A stretch of DNA of 64,000 nt from Chamaecyparis obtusa. Lineage: Eukaryota > Streptophyta > Pinopsida > Cupressales > Cupressaceae. A program made the translations under genes and the position numbers. Every line of letters starts with the position of its first letter. The first letter of the stretch is position 1. Positions 33,607 through 44,544 of the stretch are shown one piece after another. Below the pieces are notes generated by a model. It was not told where the DNA came from. It ran no database searches and saw only the letters and a program-made list of their open reading frames with translations. The stretch covers positions 496,001 through 560,000 of the forward strand of contig BSBK01007742.1 in the NCBI GenBank assembly GCA_027943335.1. The letters run 5' to 3'.

Positions 33607-36416
33607 CTAGTCAAGTGTTCTTGAAGGGTCATCTCTTTGCTTTAGGGTCTCAAATAGTGCTTCATGATCAGTAGTAGTAATAGTCCAAATTTCTTTTGTC
33701 TTTGGTCTTTCTTGATGCTTTGACAACTTGACATTTGTTTCTATAACAAGGTGTGAATACATGAGAATAGTTTTGTGCTTCTCATAGTCTTCAAATGCGG
33801 GAACTCCATTCTTTCTAATCATGTATGTTCACAGCCATGTTCCCGCAACAACAACTGAACCAGTAGGATATGTGAACCCATCACCATCTATCATTGGTTG
33901 TACAAGCTTCTGTTTACCTTATACACAATGTGCTAACCAATAATTTGACCTCTCATCATTCCCCTGTGGTGCAACCAATGCAAAAACATCTCCTGGCTTT
34001 AGAAGATATGAAAGATGGTCATAGTCAACTGAAGTGTCCATGTCATCATTTCTTATAGAGAGTATCAAAGATAAAGGAGTCAGATACTATGGAACCCATG
34101 TATCCACCCACTCACTTGACTCACAATGATCCCAATCATACTAAAAACACATGGGGCAAAAACAAGCCAACTCTCGTGTCCAAATGGTCCATGTACTACT
34201 ATTGGAGCTTCGAAATGAATGCATTTTTGAAGAGTCTTTCACTGTTTGACAATCCAATCTATCTCCTATAGTTCCCTCCTCAACCAACCAAAAGAATCTA
34301 TGCACTATAGAATCAAGAGTCTCCCTTGTGACAATGCTAAAGTACACCAATAAACAATAGAATGAGCATCAAGAAGTATAGCACCTAAAATCATCAATTG
34401 CTCCTTAACTAGAGTTCTCTTCACACATGCACCTGCTCCGTCATGCTCCCCTTTCCCATGCCCTGACTCAAAAAAATTCCAACTATGAGGTATACCTCTC
34501 TCTACATGCATTCTACACAACCAATAAAACATTCTGGCATTCTTAAATTGATCGGTGCAATTATCTGACCAAATGAGATGCCTATCCATAGCAATACCAA
34601 TTTACCGCAAGAAGTCAAAATAGTTCTGGAAACAATGTTGAACAAGCTCATGAGAGTGAGACCTTCCATCGCTCATATAAAAATGGTACTCTCTGATTAT
34701 CTTTCACTCATCTTTTGTGCTATCAGGGGAATGTCTATATGTGATGTGTACAAAAATAGCAACCTAAATGGAATTGTAATATTGAGCTTGAGTCTCATTT
34801 TGGGGCTGCAATGTATAGTTCTCCACAAAGTCTACAATGGATATAATAGTTCCAATGGGGAAAGTGTCCTTACATGTCCTGAATTGTTGATCCAACCATT
34901 GAGACCGATGACTATGCCTTGCATACTTGTAAAAAATATTTGTCTTGAAATCTGAGATAAAATCAGCAACATTGTATTCTTTTGCAACTAACTCACATCT
35001 AGAGCCTTCACCTCCACTCTTCAATGTATATTTCACTGTTTCATATACCTTTTTTTGGATGAGTTTCTTTCCAAAATTGTGTTCCAAACCCTCATGAAAA
35101 CATGTTCTAAACTTGGACAAGCCACCACATTCTGAGCACTTGGCATTTAAGAAATCTTTTTAATAAAATAAACAACCATAATCTCTATGACATAAAAATT
35201 GATCTAGCAAGTCTCTTGATGATTTGGGAAGACCACTTGCACCAAAATCCTATAGCATTTCATTAGTATGAAAAGTAGAATGAATGGACCCTAATAATTC
35301 ATGATGCATTGAAAACTCAACATGATATTTGCAACAACATGTATTTCCAATCTTAAGGGGTACATAATAAAATGGCTTCACGGATTCAAAAGTCCTTTGT
35401 GATATTTTCAATGTTGGATGTGTCTCACAAAATTTTTTATACAACATTGTTTGACTTACCTCGACATAATGTTTAGGATGTGGAGTGCATTCTTGATTGC
35501 CAACTCTCAACTTCAAGACATCCTTCACATTTGGTGACACTCTTGAGTTAGCATCCCAAAATTGTTTAATTTCATCCTTGACAACATCTGTTAGCTTCTT
35601 ATCGAAACATGGAAGCCTCCCACCATAAGCCCATCTATCAATTTGAAGCAGATCATCAAGTCTTTCTCTTCTTGCAAATGCTCTACTGAAAGTTTTACAG
35701 TCTATATTGAAGTCAACACAAGTTTGTCTCATCAAACGAGCCTTTCTCAACTGATGACTTACTAAGGAGGTTGTAATAACCCTGTGAGCAACTCTCTTGT
35801 CTTTTTCTGTGCTAGTCTTCCCAATGCTATTGAGAGCATTGAAAATATTCTTCACAACAATGGCATTTCTCTCCATTTTCTTGTTCACACAAATCTTCAA
35901 TTTCACAAGCACAGGTCTCATCTTTTGCATCTTTAACAACTGCACAAAAATTTGACATTTCTCAACCAATGTCTTGTCTCGAAAAAATTGATCATAAAGT
36001 CTTGAAGCCCACAACCTAATGGTTCTATGTGACCTCTTTCCCTCCCAATTATTCATAATGTTCTCCTCAATTTCAATTAACTATTTAGGTGTTCTTGAAA
36101 GCCCCGAATTTGAAGATTGATTATCTTTATTGCAAGGAACTTCATTTCGCATATAATTTGGAGATGTATAACATTCATGTGGTTCTTGTGCAACATCTTC
36201 GTTCCCAAAGTCTACATTTTCAATCTCCATCTATGCATTTTCAAATTGAACATCCTCTTCACTTACACCTACATTTACGGGGTCACCTTGATTAATGTTT
36301 AACATACCTTCTCTCCTTCTCCAATGATTTTCCTTATCTTTTTCCCTATATGCTTGAATTTCATCATCTGTCAACTTCCTCTTGCATTTAGCCTTTTGAT
36401 GACTGCTGCTTCCCAT
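33607..36416 (-). pseudogene. Transposase-like protein, DDE-type (family uncertain), single exon, about 936 codons
   Basis: Start at 36416 (MGSSSHQKAKCKRKLTDDEI); an upstream Met exists but has no basic lead. One frame runs to about codon 690 with stops at codons 62, 112, 389, 419, 551, 571 and 605, then one frameshift (about 34340), then one frame to the stop at 33607. Visible: a basic N-terminus; a Cys/His-rich part (NTCCCKYHVEFSMHHE; CSECGGL, about codons 355-430); IVDFVENY with Asp about codon 529; LIWSDNCTDQFKNARMF with Asp about 618; NFFESGHGKGEHDGAGACVK at about 649-666. The spacing D..FxENY, (W/F)SD..xQ(Y/F)KN and HGKG..DG(x)G matches a transposase-like family I recall from cnidarians and other animals. 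The C-terminal part (QPMIDGDGFTYPTGSVVVAG) is unassigned. Most stops fit CAG/CAA/CGA decay. Confidence 0.75.
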
Positions 36417-36640
36417 GGTGAGACCACAAGTCGACAAAAATAAAACAATGGGCCCCAAATCATGTTTTTTGTTTTGCAACGCATGAAAAAAGTATAAAAT
36501 CCCATGAATGTCTAGTCTGTGGGGACAGGGAATATTTTGGTCAAATATTACCTGGCAAAAATCGAGTATCCGATTCCATATTGGGTACCTGATATTCCCA
36601 GGCTAATGAAAAAAGGGCAGGAGCAAATGAAAAAAATTGA
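36417..36640 (-). other. Upstream region of the transposase-like gene; inverted-repeat arm
   Basis: 36560-36600 contains ATTGGGTACCTGATATTCCC, whose reverse complement is close to ATATCAGGTACCCAAAAATA at 43177-43196. This could be a terminal repeat of the transposon or an arm of the larger symmetric block. No TATA box is clear. Confidence 0.5.
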
Positions 36641-36643
36641 ACT

Positions 36644-36644
36644 T

Positions 36645-36680
<36 letters not shown>

Positions 36681-37235
36681 GGCATATGATATATATAATG
36701 CATATTATATATATACTAATGTATTATATATACTAACATGTATATAATATATATATATACATATATATATAAATGTATATACATATGTATATATATGTAT
36801 ATACATATATATGTATATATGTATGTATATACATATATATATATATGTATATACATATACATACATATGTATATGTATATACATATACATACATATGTAT
36901 ATACATATATATACATATGTATATACATATATATACATATGTATATACATATATATATATATATGTATATACATATATATACATATGTATATACATATAT
37001 ACATATATATGTATATACATATATATACATATATATATATTATATATAGGTATATATATATATATATAGACACCTATATATATATATGTATATATATATA
37101 TGTATATATATGTATATATATGTATATATATATATGTGTGTGTGTGTATATATATACACACATATATATACACATATATATATATGTATATATATGTATA
37201 TGTATATATGTGTGTATATATATATATGTGTGTAT

Positions 37236-37272
<37 letters not shown>

Positions 37273-37380
37273 CATATATATACATATATATATATATATA
37301 TCTATATATATATATATATATCTATATATATATATCTATTTATCTATATATATATATATAATACATATACTAATATATTC
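36644..37380. repeat. TA/TATG/TATC/CA microsatellite, about 740 bp
   Basis: Almost pure alternating purine-pyrimidine: long (TA)n with ATGTATATACAT palindromic words, a (GT)n patch at about 37135-37147 and (CA)n at about 37235-37262. All long ORFs here are Tyr-Ile-Cys-Met low-complexity artefacts. Confidence 0.98.
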
Positions 37381-37690
37381 TATATAATATTACAAATTTT
37401 GGAGAATCTCTTGGAGAAATATGGAAATTATAACCTTCCTCCTAGAGCATACATTAATGAAGTTCTTCGCGCCTTAGTAGAGGAAGCCAGCTGGATTATT
37501 GAAGCTTATGATACTACATATAGAAATGTTGTATGTATTTTTGGCCTAAATTTTTTTCTCATTTCTTTTAGGTCTTTAAAGGTGGTTGGCTAAATCTTGG
37601 TATTAAATGTGCCTTTTACAGGCCTCGTAAACCCTAGCTACGCAGAAATGGAGGCTTTGAAGAATAGTTCATTGGAGGTAGAGAGAGAGA
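37381..37690 (+). pseudogene. Unidentified gene fragment, left inverted-repeat arm
   Basis: The plus strand reads [20 protein letters not shown] and [20 protein letters not shown], good codon-like sequence, followed by GTATG and, further on, T-rich sequence ending TTTTAG and TTTTACAG, so an exon-intron-exon layout is possible. The second piece reads NPSYAEMEALKNSSLE at about 37629-37678. That second piece recurs inverted at 42690-42790. I do not recognise the protein. Confidence 0.5.
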
Positions 37691-40600
37691 CTTCCTAGGG
37701 GTCATGGGGACTCACTAGGGATCTTAGTATGGACCCCTTAAGACACACTTGAGCATTCCACTATGTCAAAACAGGTCACGGGGACTCCGTAGGGGTCCTA
37801 ACATGTGATAAGGCATACTAGGAGCCCTAGGGAGTCCCAATGACCACTTTTGACACATTGGATTGCTCAAGTGTGTCTTAAGGGGTCTTAGGACCCCTTA
37901 AGACACACTTGAGTGTTTCAATGGGTCAAAAGAGGTCATGGGGAATCCCTATGGGTCCTAATGTGTGATAAGGCATACTAGGACACCTAGGGAGTCCCCG
38001 TGACCCATTTTGACACATTGGAACACTCAAGTGTGTCTTAAGGGGTCTTAGGGCCCCTTAAGACACACTTGAGCATTCCAATGTGTCAAAAGGGGTCACG
38101 GGGACTCCCTACAGGTCCTAACACATGATAAGGCATACTAGGACCCCTAGGGAGTCCCCATGACCCCTTTTGACACATTTGAATGCTCAAGTGTGTCTTA
38201 AGGGGTCGTAGGACCCCTTAAAACACACTTGAGCATTCCAATGTGTCAAAAAGGGTCATGGGGACACCCTAGGGGTCCTAACGTGTGATAAGGCATACTA
38301 GGACCCGTAGGGACTCCCTCGAACCCCTTTTGACACATTGGAATGCTCAAGTGTGTTGTAAGGGGTCTTAGGAACCATTAAGACAAACTTGAGCATCCCA
38401 ATGTGTCAAAAGGGGTCATGCAGACTCCCTAGGTGTCCTAAAGTGTGATAAGGCATACTAAGACCCCTAGGGAGTCCCGATGACCCCTTTTGACACATTG
38501 GAATGCTCAAGTGTGTTGTAAGGGGTCTTAGGACCCCTTAAGACACACTTGAGCATTCCAATGTGTCAAAAGGGGTCATGGGGACTCCCTAGGGGTCCTA
38601 CAATGTGATAAGGCATCCTAGGACCCCTATGGAGTCCCCATGACCCCATTTGACACATTGGAACACTCAAGTGTGTCTTAAGGGGTCCTACGACCCCTTA
38701 AGACACACTTGAGCATTCCAATGTGTCAAAAGGGGTCACGGGGACTCCCTAGGGGTCCTAACATTTGATAAGGCATACTAGGACCCCTAGGGAGTCCCCG
38801 TGACCCCTTCTGACACATTGGAATGCTCAAGTGTGTCTTATGGGGTCCTAAGACCCCTTAAGACACACTTGAGTCTTCCAATGTGTCAAAAGGGGTCATG
38901 GGGACTCTCTAGGGGTCCTAATGCATCATAAGGCGTACTAGGACCCCTTAGGAGTCCCCATGACCCCTTTTCACACATTGGAATACTCAAGTGTGTCTTA
39001 AGGGGTCTTACGACCCCTTAATACACACTTGAGCATTCTAATGTGTCAAAATGGGTCATGGGGACTCCCTAGGGGTCCTAACATGTGATAAGGTGTACTA
39101 GAACCCCTAGGAAGTCCCCCTGACCCCTTTTGACACATTGGATTACTCAACTATGTCGTAAGGGGCCATAGGACCCCTTAACACACACTTGAGCATTCCA
39201 ATGTGTTGAAAGGGGTCATGGGGACTCCCTTAGGGTCCTAATGCATGATAAGGCATACTAGGACCCCTAGGGAGTCCCCATGACCCCTTTTGACACATTG
39301 GAACACTCAAGTGTGTCTTAAGGTGTCCTAGGACCCCTTAAGACACACTTGAGTGTTCCAATGTGTCAAAAGGGGTCATGCGGACTCCTTGGGGATCCTA
39401 ACACATGATAAGGTGTACTAGGACCCCTGGGGAGACCCCATGACCCTATTTCAGATATTGGAATTCTCAAGTGTGTCTTAAGGGGTCTTAGGACTCCTTA
39501 AGACACACTTAAGCATTCTAATGTGCCAAAAGGGGTCATGGGGACTCCTGAGGGGTTCTAACGCATGATAAGGCAGGGAGTCCCCATGACCCATTTTGAA
39601 ACATTGGAACACTCAAGTGTGTCTTAAGGGGTCTTAGGACCTCTAAAGACACACTTGAGCATTCCAATGTGTCAAAAGGGGTAATGGGGACTCCCTAGGT
39701 TTCCTAACATGTGATAAGGCGTACTAGGACCCCTAGGGAGTCCCGATGATGCCTTTTGACACATTGGAATGCTCAAGTGTGACTTAAAGGGTCCTATGAC
39801 CCCTTCAAACATACTTGAGCATTCCAATGTGTTAAAAGGGGTCATGGGGACTCCCTAGGGGTCGTAACACATGGTAAGGCATACTAGGACCCCTAGGGAG
39901 TTCCCGTGATCCCTTTTGACACATTGGAATGCTCAAGTGTGTCTTAAGGGGTTGGGTCATAGGACCTGTTAAGACACACTTGAGCATTCCAATATTTCAA
40001 ATGGGGTCATGGGGACTCCCTAGGGGTCCTAGTATGCCTTATCATGTGTTAGGACCCCTAGGGAGTCCCCATGACCCCTTTTGACATATTGGAAGGCTCA
40101 AGTGTGTCTTAAGAGGTCTTAAGATGCCTTAAGACACACTTGAGCATTCCAATGTGTCAAAAAGGGTCATGGGGACTCCCTAGGGGTCCTAACACATGAT
40201 AAGGATTACTAGGTCCCCTAGGGAGTCCCCATGACCCCGTTTGACACATTGTAATGCTCAAGTGTGTCGGAAGGGGTCCTAAGACCCCTTAAGACACACT
40301 TGAGCCCTTTTGACAAATTGGAATTCTCAAGTGTGTCTTAAGGGATCCTACGACCCCTTAAGACACACTTGAGCATTCCAATGTGTCAAAAGGGGTCATG
40401 GGGACTCCTTAGGGGTCCTAACACATGATAAGGCATACTAGGACCCCTAGGGAGTCCCCTTGACCCTATTTGACACATTGGAACACTCAAGTGTGTCTTA
40501 AGGGGTCCTAGGACCCCTTAAGATACACTTGAGCATTCCAATGTGTCAAATGGGGTCATGGGGACTCCCTAGGACCCCTTAACATACACTTGAGCATTCC

Positions 40601-41555
40601 AATGTGTCAAACAGGGTCATGGGGACTCCCTAGGGGTCCTAATGAGTGATAAGGTGTACTAGGACCCTTAGGGAGTCCCCATGACCCCTTTTGACACATT
40701 AGAACACTCAAGTGTGTCTTAAGGGGTCCTACAACCTGACCCCTTAAGACACACTTGAGCTTTCCAATGTGTCAAAAGGGGTCATGGTGACTCCCTACAG
40801 GTCCTAGTATGCCTCATCATGTGTTAGGACCCCTAGGGAGTCCCCATGAACCCTTTTGACACATTGGAACACTCAAATGTGTCTTAAGGGGTCCTACAAC
40901 CTGACCCCTTAAGACACACTTGAGCATTCCAATGTGTCAAAAGGGGTCATGGTGACTCCCTACGGGTCCTAGTATGCCTCATCATGTGTTAGGACCCCTA
41001 GGGAGTCCCCATGACCCCTTTTGACACATTGGAATCCTCAAGTGTGTTTGAAGGGGTCGTACGACCCCTTAAGACACACTTGAGCATTCCAATGTGTCAA
41101 AAGGGGTCATCGGGACTTCCTAGGGGTCCTAACACATGATAAGGCATACTAGGACCCCTAGAGAGTCTACATGACCCCTTTTGACACATTGGAACACTCA
41201 AGTGTGTCCAGAGGGCTCCGAGGACCCCTTAAGACACACTTGAGCATTCCAATGTATGAAAAGGGGTCATGGGGACTTCCTAGTGGTCCTAACGCATGAT
41301 AAGGCGTACTAGGACCCCTAGGGAGTCCCCATGATGCCTTTTGACACATTGGAATGCTCATGTGTGTCTTAAGGGGTCCTAAGACCCCTTAAGGCACACT
41401 TGAGCATTCAAATGTGTCAAAAGGGGTCAAGGGAGACCCCTTAAGACACACTTGAGCATTCCAATGTGTTAGAAGGGGTCATGGGGACTCCCTAGGAGTC
41501 CTAACATGTGATAAGACATACTAGGACCCCTAGGGAGTCCCCATGACCCAAATGA
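37691..41555. repeat. Palindromic satellite: about 24 monomers of exactly 160 bp
   Basis: GGACCCCTTAAGACACACTT recurs at 37731, 37891, 38051, 38211, 38371, 38531, 38691, 38851, 39011 and onward: period exactly 160 bp for the first part of the array. Each monomer is a 61-bp arm (starting AAGACACACTTGAGCATTCC), an 18-bp loop (ACATGTGATAAGGCATAC-like), the exact reverse complement arm, and a 20-bp spacer AAGGGGTCCTAGGACCCCTT that is itself palindromic. From about 39560 on, deletions and partial units occur (about 39570, 40290-40310, 40570, 41430). In three units the loop is inverted (about 40031-40050, 40806-40825, 40971-40990). Confidence 0.97.
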
Positions 41556-41579
41556 GATGTTAGTGAATGACTTCTTGCT

Positions 41580-41862
41580 AATAGTATGCTTCCACCAGAT
41601 CCAGATTTCAACCCTTTTGTGGATCTATAGGCTCAATCGTGAGCCCACAGAATTGGCCAAGAGAAAAATGTGATTGTATATCAACTGATTATAAAATGTT
41701 TAGTGGAGGTGAAAATATTGCAACGATCAAGAAGAAAATTGGCTATGGAAAATCTAGTTATGAATTCTATTAAGAATGAAACTATTAAGGAATTACATGA
41801 ATCACAAACCATGAAAATAACCTTCTACAACAAAGAACATTCAAGCTACAAAATTTATTAAC
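41580..41862 (+). pseudogene. SWI2/SNF2 chromatin remodeler helicase C-terminal fragment
   Basis: SNF2 ATPases slide nucleosomes in the nucleus. The plus-strand frame through 41595-41862 reads DPDFNPFVDL, stop, AQS, stop, AHRIGQEKNVIVYQLI, then VEVKILQRSRRKLAMENLVM. This matches helicase motifs V-VI of the SNF2 family (D-x-D-x-NP..DLQAQ.RAHRIGQ..V.VY.L). The two stops fall exactly where Gln and Arg are expected (CAG to TAG, CGA to TGA). The fragment of about 90 residues abuts the satellite. The wording suggests an ISWI/CHD-like or related plant remodeler; the subfamily is not certain. Confidence 0.85.
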
Positions 41863-42613
41863 TCTGAATTTAAATATCTTATTAGCATTCATGTAAGAGA
41901 TTTCATTAGTATGCATGGAAGAAATTTCATTAAAACTTCAGACAAAATCATCTAAAAAAATTCATTAAGTTCAAGTGAAATCATTCAAGATGGACAAAAA
42001 CAAAATCGTATTACTCAGAAATGGTAGAGAAAGAAAATGAGATAAGCCAAATTTATCAAATTCTTGCAATTCACAGCTTCTCTCTGAATGCAAAATGACA
42101 ATCCATGGATCCAAAATAATGGTAAAAATTAAATTCTTCGAGTAAGTCATTTAGAAATGTGCAGAATACTATAACGCATGATCTGATTTATAGAGAATAT
42201 ATGATGTACTATGCTTTGCAAAAGCTTGCAATCCCTGCCATATCTCAGAGTACTGATGAGAAGCAATGGCGAAAGTCTAAGAAAGAGGCTGCACTAGCAT
42301 TGAAGCGGCAAGACATTCTTCATAATATCAGGGCAACACCATCGAAACGGCAAGGCTTTCCTCATAATGTCGCACTGCCACTAATCTCTTCTTTTAATTT
42401 ATTAATGCGATCAGTTCTATGGTGCATGCATAATTTCTAGTACAACTGCTCATTTTACCAAACCCTTCCCCGCTCTCCATAATCTTCGGCCGGTTCAAAG
42501 GTCCATTTGGTTGTTCTTGTTTAACCTCCCAATGACTCTGTTGAACCATCGGATTATCAATAGGCATGATACAATTGTCCGGTGACCAGAATATATCTAT
42601 TTCGAGAACCTTT
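41863..42613. other. No gene clearly recognised
   Basis: A plus-strand ORF at 42159-42440 (SQSTDEKQWRKSKKEAALAL, then two similar words KRQDILHNIRATPSKRQGF) has a duplicated short segment but no known homology to me. The stretch before it may be the 3' side of the SNF2 relic. Confidence 0.4.
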
Positions 42614-42826
42614 TCAATTTAGCGTTCCAGTTGAAAAAGTAGGGAAAGATACCATTTCATAGCCACAGGTGGTGGAAACAGAGTGATTCTCTTGCCCTCT
42701 ACTTCTATAATCCGGCTCCAGTGAACTATTCTTCAAAGCCTCCATTTCTACGTAGCTAGGGTTTTTGGTGCCCGTAAAAGGCACAACTATGCCCCTGTAG
42801 GGACTCATGCTCATGCTCAGAATCAT
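42614..42826 (-). pseudogene. Unidentified gene fragment, right inverted-repeat arm
   Basis: The minus strand reads NPSYVEMEALKNSSLE, the same segment as the plus strand at 37629-37678. Nucleotide identity over about 75 bp (GTGCCTTTTAC..., CCCTAGCTACG.AGAAATGGA) is very high. This copy holds about 13 bp (CCGGATTATAGAA) missing from the left copy. No known domain recognised. Confidence 0.6.
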
Positions 42827-42829
42827 ATT

Positions 42830-43110
42830 AAATAATATTTAAAATGTAAAATGTATATTAGATAATATTTAATATATACTATATAATCTAATATATAGTT
42901 TTTGATATTAATATATAATTAAATAATATTTAATGTAACATGTATATTATATAATATTTAATATATATAATATATAATCTAATATATAGTTTTTAATATT
43001 AATATATATTAAATAATATTTAATGTAAAATATATATTATATAACATTTAATATATAATTGATATTATATAATATTTAATATATCAAATATATAACTAAT
43101 ATATAGTTTA
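42830..43110. repeat. AT-rich low-complexity stretch with repeated words
   Basis: TATATTA/AATATTTAAT words dominate. A longer unit (ATATAATCTAATATATAGTT followed by TTTRATATTAATATA) recurs with a spacing of about 95-100 bp at about 42880 and 42975. It mirrors the AT microsatellite on the other side of the satellite. Confidence 0.85.
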
Positions 43111-44050
43111 TGAAGGATGGAGAAATGGGAGGGAGAAAGTGGAGGCAAAGTGAAAATTCAAAATTTTGCGTCATATTTGGGTAAATATCAGGTACCCAAA
43201 AATATCGGGAACCCGATTAGGCTTGGTATTGCCTTGTGCACCAAACCTACATGGTCAACTATTGGAATGTCTCAAATATGTGTTTTCCCCTTGTTTCTCT
43301 GAGTTCCAGACTTTGACAATATAGCTGATGACTTTTTTTCACCCGAATTTGATAAAACAAAAAGGGTATCTTAAGGAGATTATCATCTTTCTATCGATAT
43401 AATTGCTGTCAAATTTTGAATTCGGTAAGTAATTATTAGTTATTTTCTAATTGAGCTACCTCTAAAGTGCTGATTTATATACTGATTGAAAAATGACTAT
43501 AACTTTCAAACGGTATAACATTTTTGAAATCCAAAAAATGCGTCACATTCTATGCTTCGCCTACTATAAGGAAATTTTTTTTTTATAAATTTTGTAAAGC
43601 TTTGAATGAGTTAAGGTGGTCAGACATGAGAGTTTTTTAATTCTAAAAATGTTGTAGCAGAAAATTCATAATTAATTATTTTTTTGGAATAAAATTACAA
43701 AAAAATATACGTCACATCCAGGCATGAGTCTACTACTTATATATAAAATCTTATAATAAAATATTATCATTTGATTATGATTAAGGTGGTCAAACATACA
43801 CCTACTTCTTATTTTTTTCTTGAAATTTCTGTATTGCTGCATTGAAATTTATACTTTTCACCAATCATACTAACTTTTTCTCAAAAAAGGCCTAGTAGTT
43901 TAGAAACTAAATTCAATTTTCTACAAATTCTATTCTTACAACTTTTTGATAGTAGGTTCATAGCTATTTGAAATTTTCATGTTAAGTTGACTAACCCTGA
44001 TTTGCTGATTTTTCATTGCCACTTAAGGGCATATTTTGACCCCTCATGAT
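43111..44050. other. Outer part of symmetric block and unassigned DNA
   Basis: 43177-43220 matches 36555-36600 in inverse orientation. Further on, TTAAGGTGGTCA(G/A)ACAT occurs twice (about 43611 and 43782), and both follow similar text about 170 bp apart, suggesting a weak tandem duplication. No ORF of note. Confidence 0.5.
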
Positions 44051-44129
44051 CTTGCACATACCCTCAAGTAATATGAAATGTACCATACACATACCGAACA
44101 TGTATTCTACAACTTTGTGATCAAATGCT

Positions 44130-44340
44130 ATGTAGTGTAAGCTCTCCCTAGCTTAATATGTTTAATCACTACGTTACTAAAACAACATTATAAAATACAG
44201 CCTTGTCATTCTGTAGATATAACCTTTTCAGTTCTCAAGTTCCTTTCAGATTATCTCTCCCTTAGATAGTTCTCATTGCTGCATATCTCCTTTTCCCTTT
44301 TCATATTATTTATCTCTCCCTTTGACAACAATGCCAAAGA
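44130..44340 (-). promoter_or_regulatory. Polypurine-tract-like repeats in the 3' region of B
   Basis: The minus strand carries CAAAGGGAGAGATA (about 44320-44333), CTAAGGGAGAGATA (about 44257-44270) and CTAGGGAGAGCTT (about 44146-44158), spaced 60-110 bp. The true tract adjoining the lost LTR is not present. Confidence 0.65.
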
Positions 44341-44544
44341 AACAAATAAATAATTAGCTCTGTAGTAGCTAAGTAACTCTCTGTTGTCCATTACTTCCTC
44401 TGTATCTTAGTATACTGATATCCCAATCTATTTTAGTTTTTCAAACTTAATCACAACCTTGAAAAAAATCCAAAGTGTGAACTATGCTACATCAACATGA
44501 ATGATCTTCTGATAAGAGTAGGCTGATGTAACATCCAGATCACA

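Noticed and set aside
36705..37593. Many long ORFs of Tyr/Ile/Cys/Met on both strands
   Set aside because: They are translations of the TA/TATG microsatellite with no amino-acid complexity.
37691..41555. Possible CRISPR-like array because of regular palindromic repeats
   Set aside because: No unique spacers; the whole 160-bp unit repeats, and the context is plant nuclear DNA.
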